Below the pieces are notes generated by a model. That model was given only the letters and a program-made list of their open reading frames with translations. It was not told where the DNA came from and did not search any database. The position numbers and the translations under genes were made by a program. A DNA stretch of 5,149 bases from Lachnospiraceae bacterium (lineage in GTDB: Bacteria > Bacillota > Clostridia > Lachnospirales > Lachnospiraceae): positions 2,030-7,178 of the forward strand of contig JAJPYH010000179.1 in NCBI GenBank assembly GCA_021205045.1, in the 5' to 3' direction. Positions 1-5,149 of the stretch are shown one piece after another; the stretch's first letter is position 1, and each line of letters begins with the position of its first letter.

Positions 1-2051
1 CCGTCGGGCTGCAAAATATGCGCCTTGAGCGTATCCCTCAGCTGGACGTCCAGTATCCGAAAGGCCTTTTCCTTCAGAGCCGGATCCTCAATGGGGAATA
101 AAATCTCCACCCTGCGTTCCAGATTTCTCGGCATCCAGTCCGCACTTGAAGCGTAAATCTCCTCCTTGCCGCCGTTTTCAAAGTAAAAGATTCTGCTGTG
201 CTCCAGAAAATAACCCACAATGGAGCGCACGGAAATATTCTCGGATACTCCGGGAATTTCCACCTTCAGACAGCAGATGCCCCTGACGATCAGGTCGATT
301 TTGACGCCCGCGTTGGACGCCCGGTAAAGGGCCTCGATCACATCCGGGTCGCAGAGAGAATTCATCTTGGCGATGATCCTGGCGCTGCGCCCCGCCTTCG
401 CGTAACCCGCCTCCCTGTCAATCAGGTAAAGGAAACGATCCTTGAGCCACAGCGGAGCCAGAGACAGCTTATTCCAGTGCAGCGGCTCCGAATAGCCGGA
501 CAGCATGTTGAACACTGCCGTGGCGTCCTCCCCGATGGCATTGGCGCAGGTCAGCATTCCCACGTCAGTATAGAGCTTGGCGGTGGAATCATTGTAATTG
601 CCGGTGCCCAGATGGACATATCTGCGGATTCCGTCCTCCTCTCCCCGGACCACCAGGGTAATCTTGGAATGGGTTTTTAAACCCACCAGTCCATAGATGA
701 CGTGACAGCCGGCTTTCTCCAGCATCTTGGCCCAGCCGATATTATTTTCCTCATCAAAGCGGGCCTTCAGCTCCACCAGCACGGTGACCTGCTTGCCGTT
801 CTCCGCCGCCTGGGCCAGAGCCGCGATGATGGGCGAATTGCCGCTGACCCGGTACAGAGTCTGCTTGATGGCTAACACCTGAGGATCCCTGGAGGCCTGC
901 TGTACAAACTGCACCACAGGATCAAAGGATTCATAAGGGTGATGCAGCAGCACATCCTTCTCCCTGATCAGCGCAAAAATATCCTCGCAGTCAACAAAGT
1001 CCGGATGCACCTGAGGGACAAACTTCTCTGCCTTGAGTTTCTCAAAGCCCTCCTGCCCGTAGACCTTCATCGGGAAAGTCAGATCCAGCGGACCGTCTAT
1101 ATAATAAATCGAACTCTCCCTGATCGACAACTCTTTTTTCAAAAATTTCAAAAGATTTTTGTCCACGTCCGCTTCCACCTCCAGACGGATGGTTTCGCCC
1201 CGCTGCCGCTTTTTGATCTGATGCTCGATTTCCTTTAACAGATCCTCGGAATCATCCTCATCAATGTCAAATTCCGCGTCTCTGGAAATACGGAAGGGAT
1301 GCACGCACTCAATTTGATAATTTAAAAAGAGCTTATCCATGTTCCGCTCAATGATTTCCTCCAGCAGAATCAGGTTCCTGACGCCGTTCTCCGACGCCGG
1401 CAGCTTCACCACCCTGGGCAGAAGTCCCGGCACCTGCACCGTGGCAAAATCAGGCGCCTCGCCGCTCTTAGCGTTTTTCTTGCGCACCAGAGCCCCCAGA
1501 TTCAGGGATTTATTTCTGATCAGAGGAAAAGGTCTGGAAGAGTCCACCGCCATGGGGGTCAGCACCGGATAGACAGAATTCATGAAATAACGATCCACAA
1601 ATTCTGCCTCCTTCGAGGTCAGATCCTCGTGCTGTTTCACCATTCTCAGCCCGTTTGCGAAAAGCCCCGGCACCAGGGAACGGTTCCAGGTGCTGTACTG
1701 GGTCTGCACAAAGGGATGAGTCGCCTCATCCAGAGCGTCCAGCTGCTCCTCCGCCGTCATGCCCGCGATATCCCGCTTTCCCGGATTGCTATTCGCCTGA
1801 TCCTTCAGACTGGCTACACGCACCATGAAAAATTCGTCCAGATTGGATGAGGTGATCGACAAAAACTTCAGACGCTCAAACAGAGGAAGGCTCCTGTCCC
1901 TGGCTTCCTCCAGAATCCTGAAATTAAACTGCAGCCAGCTCAGCTCCCTGTTCACATAATATTCCGGGTTGCGCAGATCCTCCGATTTTGCATCTTTTGA
2001 TTCCTTCATTTTCTTCTCCTCATTCTTCGCTTTTGATTCTCCTGTTTCCAT
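1..2051 (-). CDS. ppk1: Polyphosphate kinase 1, 3' end beyond the window
   Basis: PPK1 reversibly transfers the gamma-phosphate of ATP onto inorganic polyphosphate through a phosphohistidine intermediate. The visible 683 codons are open and continue past the left edge. After a charged Lys/Glu-rich lead of about 28 residues, the N domain begins with YYVNRELSWLQFN (31-43) and includes SSNLDEFFMVRV. The catalytic part shows KQTLYR with Arg401, ARFDEENNIGWA, GLKTHSK with His461, HLGTGNYND, FLEHSR with His618 and SSADWMPRNLERRVE. Arg401, His461 and His618 match E. coli Arg375, His435 and His592 with a constant offset of 26, so the core has no net insertion or deletion there. By the same offset the full protein should be about 714 residues, leaving roughly 30 outside the window. 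His461 is the expected phosphorylated residue. The ATG at 2051 follows GAGGGGAG at 7-base spacing; Met15 at 2009 is an alternative start. The gene lies 96 bases after the phosphatase gene, probably in the same transcript. Identity is very secure. Confidence 0.97.
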   Translation of the reverse strand, partial: METGESKAKNEEKKMKESKDAKSEDLRNPEYYVNRELSWLQFNFRILEEARDRSLPLFERLKFLSITSSNLDEFFMVRVASLKDQANSNPGKRDIAGMTAEEQLDALDEATHPFVQTQYSTWNRSLVPGLFANGLRMVKQHEDLTSKEAEFVDRYFMNSVYPVLTPMAVDSSRPFPLIRNKSLNLGALVRKKNAKSGEAPDFATVQVPGLLPRVVKLPASENGVRNLILLEEIIERNMDKLFLNYQIECVHPFRISRDAEFDIDEDDSEDLLKEIEHQIKKRQRGETIRLEVEADVDKNLLKFLKKELSIRESSIYYIDGPLDLTFPMKVYGQEGFEKLKAEKFVPQVHPDFVDCEDIFALIREKDVLLHHPYESFDPVVQFVQQASRDPQVLAIKQTLYRVSGNSPIIAALAQAAENGKQVTVLVELKARFDEENNIGWAKMLEKAGCHVIYGLVGLKTHSKITLVVRGEEDGIRRYVHLGTGNYNDSTAKLYTDVGMLTCANAIGEDATAVFNMLSGYSEPLHWNKLSLAPLWLKDRFLYLIDREAGYAKAGRSARIIAKMNSLCDPDVIEALYRASNAGVKIDLIVRGICCLKVEIPGVSENISVRSIVGYFLEHSRIFYFENGGKEEIYASSADWMPRNLERRVEILFPIEDPALKEKAFRILDVQLRDTLKAHILQPD

Positions 2052-2058
2052 CCGCTCT

Positions 2059-2066
2059 CTCCCCTC
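2059..2066 (-). promoter_or_regulatory. Ribosome binding site for ppk1
   Basis: GAGGGGAG lies 7 bases before the ATG at 2051 and supports that start. A second candidate, GAGGAG at 2021-2016, lies inside the reading frame 6 bases before an in-frame ATG at 2009 (Met15), so the N-terminus could be 14 residues shorter. The residues in question come before the conserved N domain, so conservation of the core does not decide between them. Confidence 0.6.
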
Positions 2067-2116
2067 TTTTCCCTTTCCGTTTTCCTTCACACTCAGCGTG
2101 TCGCACCCTTTGCGTG

Positions 2117-2145
2117 CATTCCCGGCCGCCTGCGGTGCCGGAATG
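2117..2145 (-). other. Intergenic hairpin between phosphatase gene and ppk1
   Basis: Read on the minus strand, CATTCCGGC and GCCGGGAATG can pair as a 9-bp stem with one bulged G, around a 10-base loop (ACCGCAGGCG). The stem starts two bases after the TAA of the phosphatase gene. Neither side is followed by a run of T, so it does not look like an intrinsic terminator. A role in mRNA stability, processing or attenuation between the two genes is possible but is inference. Confidence 0.55.
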
Positions 2146-2147
2146 GA

Positions 2148-3689
2148 TTATGCGTCTCCATGGGTCTTTCTCTGCCGGATCACCACATTCACATTAAAGA
2201 CATACTCAAAGAAGGCGGTGCGCTCCGTCACAAGCCCCTTTTCCAGAGAGATATCCTGCTCTGTCTCCACGCTGATGATCAGCTTGTCGTCCTTGAGCTG
2301 ACATTTTACCACGTCAAACTTCTGTTTATGGCTGCGGTCCAGTCCATTGGCTACCCTCAGAATCGCCGTCAGCTTGGCAATAATCAGATAGGTCTGGTAA
2401 TCCACTCTTCTGCGCAGCTCATCCTCCGCTTCCTCGAAGTCGTCATGGTTGAGACGCACGATATAGGCCACCATCTCCTGCTCCAGGCGGGACAGGCCGA
2501 TGATCTCCGTGGCCATGATGATGCTGTAGGAACACTCGCCCATGGTGGTGATGCTGATATATTTGCCGCAGTCGTGCAAAAGCGCGGAAATGCGCAGCAG
2601 AAGTCTCTCCCGTTTGCCCAGTCCATGAACCTTTTTCACACTGTCAAAAATGGCCAGGGCCAGTCTCTCCAGCGTCTCACTGCGCTTTCTGGATCCCATG
2701 TAGCGCTTGCTGATATTATAAACAGAGGCGATGATGTCCTTCTCAAAATCGTGATACTTGACGATCAGCTTGTGATTTTCCCCGTAATCGTAGCCGATAC
2801 CGTCGCACAGCTCAGCGCCGGGAACCCATAAAAGCTGGGCGCCTGTCACCTCCATGACCTGCTTGAGCAGCATGCCGGAAAGCAGCATGGTATCAATCCG
2901 ATCCTCCGGCTCCTGCAAAAGCCTGGAAATCTCCATTTTATTCATGGATCTGAAACGGTTCATCAGTCCGCCAAACTCCTCGCTGTTCCAGAACCCCGGG
3001 CCGTATTCATGGCCTGTTTTTTTCATCAGATAATGTGAAATATGCTCATCCACCATGATCACATTGGTGATGTTCTGCCCTTTCAGATACAGGCGCTTAA
3101 AGACCGAAAACTGAGGATTGGCCAGCTCCAGAACTCTGGATTCCACATTCTGCTCATCCGCCCTGAGCCGCTGCAGCTGATCCTGCAGCCGCAAAAGTCC
3201 AAGCCTGAGCTGCTGGGTACACACCAGCGTATCCTTGTCGAAGAGAGAAATCTGCAGGCCGCCGCCGCAGATATCCACAATCGCGGTTCCCTGTTCGATG
3301 ATGCGCTGAAAGGTCTCGCTCTTGGCAGCGATGGCCTTGTAATTGAGGTAGCGCTGCTCCGTATTGCTTAAGACCTGGATCTTGATGCCCGTGCGCTGCT
3401 CCACCTGGTCGCAGAAAAGCAGCGTATTGGAGATCTCCCGGAGCGCACTGGTGCCGTAGGCTGTATACTCCGTCACCTTATAGCTTTTCATAATCTCCTG
3501 ATATTCTCTGAGGACGTGGAAAATCTCGTCCATGTGCTCATCCCTGACCCGGCCCAGGGCGTGGGCCTCCGTGCCCATATCCATGCTGTGCCTCAGGCTC
3601 TCAATCTCCCTCATCTTTCCGTCCTGATATTCAAAAATCTTCATGGACAGGACAAAAGAACCCACCTCGATCGCTGCGAATAATTTCAT
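2148..3689 (-). CDS. ppx: Exopolyphosphatase-like Ppx/GppA protein with C-terminal HD domain
   Basis: This is a 513-residue member of the ASKHA-fold Ppx/GppA family, which releases terminal phosphate from polyphosphate or hydrolyses pppGpp. From the ATG at 3689, the first phosphate-binding motif is AAIEVGSF (5-12). GTSALRE (79-85) and SNTEQR follow, with Glu111 matching the catalytic Glu of E. coli Ppx. DICGGG (139-144) corresponds to the usual DIGGGS and keeps its Asp. The C-terminal part resembles an HD domain: ALLHDCGKY with His372-Asp373, then RLNHDD and RVANGLDRSH near 446. The start at 3689 was chosen because GAAGGGG is 7 bases before it but only 1 base before the ATG at 3695. No signal peptide or membrane segment is seen, so it is probably cytoplasmic. 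It lies directly upstream of ppk1, which favours a polyphosphate role over a GppA role. Several motif residues differ from the consensus, so activity is less certain than family membership. Confidence 0.88.
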   Translation of the reverse strand: MKLFAAIEVGSFVLSMKIFEYQDGKMREIESLRHSMDMGTEAHALGRVRDEHMDEIFHVLREYQEIMKSYKVTEYTAYGTSALREISNTLLFCDQVEQRTGIKIQVLSNTEQRYLNYKAIAAKSETFQRIIEQGTAIVDICGGGLQISLFDKDTLVCTQQLRLGLLRLQDQLQRLRADEQNVESRVLELANPQFSVFKRLYLKGQNITNVIMVDEHISHYLMKKTGHEYGPGFWNSEEFGGLMNRFRSMNKMEISRLLQEPEDRIDTMLLSGMLLKQVMEVTGAQLLWVPGAELCDGIGYDYGENHKLIVKYHDFEKDIIASVYNISKRYMGSRKRSETLERLALAIFDSVKKVHGLGKRERLLLRISALLHDCGKYISITTMGECSYSIIMATEIIGLSRLEQEMVAYIVRLNHDDFEEAEDELRRRVDYQTYLIIAKLTAILRVANGLDRSHKQKFDVVKCQLKDDKLIISVETEQDISLEKGLVTERTAFFEYVFNVNVVIRQRKTHGDA

Positions 3690-3696
3690 AGCCATA

Positions 3697-3703
3697 CCCC
3701 TTC
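3697..3703 (-). promoter_or_regulatory. Ribosome binding site deciding the phosphatase start
   Basis: GAAGGGG ends 7 bases before the ATG at 3689 but only 1 base before the upstream in-frame ATG at 3695. The spacing favours a protein beginning MKLFAAIEVGS over the two-residue longer form. The site lies just past the last recognisable copy of the 43-bp repeat. Confidence 0.7.
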
Positions 3704-3725
3704 ATTATTTCTTTCATATCTCTGA

Positions 3726-3824
3726 GACAGCCGACTGCAACCCTCTCACTGTCATTCCTTCTATCCGGGACAGCCGACCGCAACCTTCTCACTGTCGCTC
3801 CTTCTATCCAGGACAGCCGACCGC
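3726..3824 (-). repeat. 43-bp direct tandem repeat, 2.3 copies, between pheA and ppx
   Basis: On the minus strand, copy 1 (3824-3782) and copy 2 (3781-3739) are both 43 bases and match at 39 positions; all four differences are transitions. A partial third copy (3738-3726) matches the first 13 bases with one change, and sequence beyond it looks faintly related. Each full unit begins GCGGTCGGCTGTCC and ends GAGAAGGTT or GAGAGGGTT. Within each unit CTGTC and GACAG are inverted and could form a 5-bp stem around 15 bases. The period is not a multiple of three and frames across the array are not gene-like, so it is taken as noncoding. It fills most of the 153-base gap. No spacer variation as in CRISPR is present. 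Confidence 0.9.
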
Positions 3825-3842
3825 TTTGCTCCACAGGCTTTC

Positions 3843-4973
3843 TCAGTAGTTTCCTAAGATCTTCATATCTGAAGCTTCCTCCCTCAGCCCGCGCAGCGCG
3901 TTTTTCACCGCGCTCTGAGAGAGATTGCCCTCAAAATCAATGAAAAACCGATATTCCCAGGTTTTCCCCTCGATGGGCCTGGATTCAATCTTGGTCATAT
4001 TCAGACCATTGAAAATAAAATGACTCAGCATGTGATAAAGAGATCTGCTCTCATTGGGCACCTCCAGACAGATGCTGATTTTTCCGGCGTCCGCCCTGAA
4101 AATCCGCTGGTTGGTCACCACAATAAACCGAGTGCAATTGCCTTTCACATCATTGATCCCGCTCTCGAGCACCTCAAGCCCGTAAATTTCTCCCGCGGTG
4201 GAACCGGCGATGGCCGCCTGATCCCTGCGGCCGTCCTCAGCAACCTTGCGGGCTGCGAAGGCGTTATTTTTCATACTGATCTGCTGCCAGCCCGCGGCGC
4301 TCAGATACCGGGCGGTCTGCATCAGGGACTGGGGATGAGAGTACACCACTTTGATGTCCTCCTTTCTGGTTCCCGGCAGAGCCAGCAGACACTGATTGAT
4401 CTCAATGATCTGCTCCCCCACGATATAATTTTCAAATTCCTGTAAAAGATCATAGATTTCACTGACGATACCCGCCGTGGAGTTCTCAATGGGCAGCACT
4501 GCGAAATCCGCGCTGCCCTCCTCAATGGCGTGCATGGCGTCCCGGAAGGTATCCACATGGAAGCTGTTCACCTGACTGCCGAAAAACTGCCGCATGGCCG
4601 CCTGGGAATAGGCTCCCTCCGCCCCCTGAAACACCACCCTGGCTCCCGCCGTGTCCAGCGCCTCCACCTGGGTAAAGGGAAGGCGTCCCGTAGCCCCCGC
4701 CTGAGCCAGCAGCTGATACTGCATCTTCCTGCTGGTACTCATGATCAGCTCAAAAAGCTCCTGGGCGCCCACGCGGTAGGCTTCATTTTGCACCATGTTC
4801 CCGACTGCGTCAATTTTTTCCCGCTCTCTGGCGGAGTCAAAGACCTTTTTGCCATTCTCAATCTTGTACTGAGCCACCTCCCTGCACACATCCATGCGGC
4901 GCTCATAAAGGGAGGTAATCTGCTCGTCAATGCCGTCGATTTCTTTTCTCAATTCGCCTAAGTCTGTCGTCAT
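3843..4973 (-). CDS. pheA: Bifunctional chorismate mutase/prephenate dehydratase (P-protein)
   Basis: The enzyme converts chorismate to prephenate and then to phenylpyruvate, the committed branch to phenylalanine, in the cytoplasm. The 376-residue protein (from ATG 4973) has three parts. The AroQ chorismate mutase domain (about 1-85) shows LRKEID with Arg9, ERR with Arg25/26, Lys37, Asp46, Arg49 and Glu50, matching the E. coli active-site set. The prephenate dehydratase domain (about 110-288) shows VVFQGAEGAYS, LPIENSTAG, SHPQSL and the catalytic NCTRF motif (Thr281-Arg-Phe). The C-terminal ACT domain (about 297-376) has the conserved IESRP (329-333). Length and domain order are normal for P-proteins. 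The usual Phe-binding GAL/GSL motif here reads RSL, with Arg310 in place of glycine. The ATG is preceded by AGGGG at an 11-base spacing; an in-frame TTG at 4982 is only 2 bases from that site and is less likely. No phenylalanine-rich leader peptide was seen upstream. Confidence 0.96.
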   Translation of the reverse strand: MTTDLGELRKEIDGIDEQITSLYERRMDVCREVAQYKIENGKKVFDSAREREKIDAVGNMVQNEAYRVGAQELFELIMSTSRKMQYQLLAQAGATGRLPFTQVEALDTAGARVVFQGAEGAYSQAAMRQFFGSQVNSFHVDTFRDAMHAIEEGSADFAVLPIENSTAGIVSEIYDLLQEFENYIVGEQIIEINQCLLALPGTRKEDIKVVYSHPQSLMQTARYLSAAGWQQISMKNNAFAARKVAEDGRRDQAAIAGSTAGEIYGLEVLESGINDVKGNCTRFIVVTNQRIFRADAGKISICLEVPNESRSLYHMLSHFIFNGLNMTKIESRPIEGKTWEYRFFIDFEGNLSQSAVKNALRGLREEASDMKILGNY

Positions 4974-5017
4974 ATGTTCCAATTCCCCTGCATTTATTCT
5001 TACCAGAGTACATACGT
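4974..5017 (-). promoter_or_regulatory. Short pheA leader with ribosome binding site
   Basis: AGGGG at 4989-4985 is the best Shine-Dalgarno candidate, 11 bases before the ATG at 4973, which is somewhat long. I see no clear -35/-10 pair, T-box or Phe-rich attenuator peptide in this stretch, so the pheA promoter may lie outside the window or be weak in sequence. Confidence 0.4.
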
Positions 5018-5148
5018 CTCATTCCGCTTATGTGCTCTGTTTCTTTTCTGTTCAGGCTGTCATTCCACCCGCCGCACTTTGCCTTTTCTATTTCGTGCAG
5101 GCCGTCATTCCGTCCGTTGCTCTTTGCCTTTTCTTCTTCGTTCAGGCC
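5018..5148 (-). repeat. 45-bp direct tandem repeat upstream of pheA, about 3 copies
   Basis: On the minus strand, copy 1 (5148-5104) and copy 2 (5103-5059) are both 45 bases and match at 37 positions. Both begin GGCCTG, share GAAAAGGCAAAG in the middle and end GGAATGAC. A third, decayed copy of 41 bases (5058-5018) begins AGCCTGAACAGAAAAG and ends GGAATGAG. The array may extend beyond the right edge of the window. One frame stays open through all copies and ends inside pheA. However, seven of the eight differences between copies 1 and 2 fall at codon positions 1 or 2 and would change residues, which argues against a conserved coding repeat. Confidence 0.85.
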
Positions 5149-5149
5149 G

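Noticed and set aside
198..1850. Several plus-strand open frames opposite ppk1
   Set aside because: They lie antisense to strongly conserved PPK1 sequence, resemble no family, and are expected from the GC-biased codon use of the real gene.
2160..2831. 223-codon plus-strand open frame opposite the phosphatase gene
   Set aside because: It is the reverse-strand shadow of the HD domain region; the minus-strand protein has recognisable motifs and the plus-strand one does not.
3726..3824. 43-bp repeat as a CRISPR array
   Set aside because: The units abut directly with no unique spacers and there are no cas genes.
3631..3834. Small minus-strand open frame from a GTG across the 43-bp repeat into ppx
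   Set aside because: It depends on a noncoding repeat whose period is not a multiple of three and overlaps ppx in another frame; no ribosome binding site supports it.
3796..3842. Intrinsic terminator after pheA
   Set aside because: Only a weak AGCC/GGCT pairing is present after the stop and there is no T-run.
4020..4961. Plus-strand open frames of 141 and 143 codons opposite pheA
   Set aside because: They are antisense to conserved dehydratase and chorismate mutase motifs, with no supporting features.
4974..4982. TTG at 4982 as the pheA start
   Set aside because: It is only two bases from the AGGGG site, while the ATG at 4973 gives a normal chorismate mutase N-terminus.
4970..4995. Seven-codon open frame (MQGNWNI) ending at the pheA start with an ATGA overlap
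   Set aside because: It has no phenylalanine codons and no convincing ribosome binding site or attenuator hairpin, so a leader peptide is not supported.

Overview
The window holds three genes, all on the minus strand. In transcription order they are a bifunctional chorismate mutase/prephenate dehydratase (pheA), a Ppx/GppA-type exopolyphosphatase with a C-terminal HD domain, and polyphosphate kinase 1 (ppk1), which runs off the left edge of the window. The GC content is moderate to high, G/C-ending codons are common, and Shine-Dalgarno sites are strong (GAAGGGG, GAGGGGAG). The fused AroQ-PDT-ACT PheA and the long Ppx-HD protein also fit. Together these suggest a Gram-positive clostridial bacterium, most likely of the Lachnospiraceae type. 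That placement is inferred from protein resemblance and not from any marker gene.

Layout from right to left, following transcription. Positions 5148-5018 carry a tandem repeat of about 45 bp: two good copies and one decayed copy. After a short leader, pheA runs from 4973 to 3843. The 153-base gap to the next gene is mostly a second tandem repeat with a 43-bp unit (3824-3726), and the ribosome binding site of the phosphatase gene sits just after it. The phosphatase gene runs 3689-2148. A 96-base spacer follows that contains a 29-base hairpin starting two bases after the stop codon. Then ppk1 runs from 2051 to the window edge, with 683 codons visible. No RNA gene, insertion sequence, CRISPR array or convincing factor-independent terminator was seen.

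PPK1 builds inorganic polyphosphate from ATP and the Ppx-type enzyme is expected to trim it, so the two adjacent genes form a polyphosphate turnover pair. PheA makes phenylpyruvate for phenylalanine; its link to polyphosphate is only positional. The genes are co-oriented with no obvious terminator between them, so an operon is plausible but unproven.

The most notable points are the two separate intergenic tandem repeats, which share a 10-base core; substitutions in the phosphatase's nucleotide-binding motifs and HD-domain metal ligands; and an arginine where the phenylalanine-sensing ACT motif of PheA normally has glycine. No wholly new system is evident.
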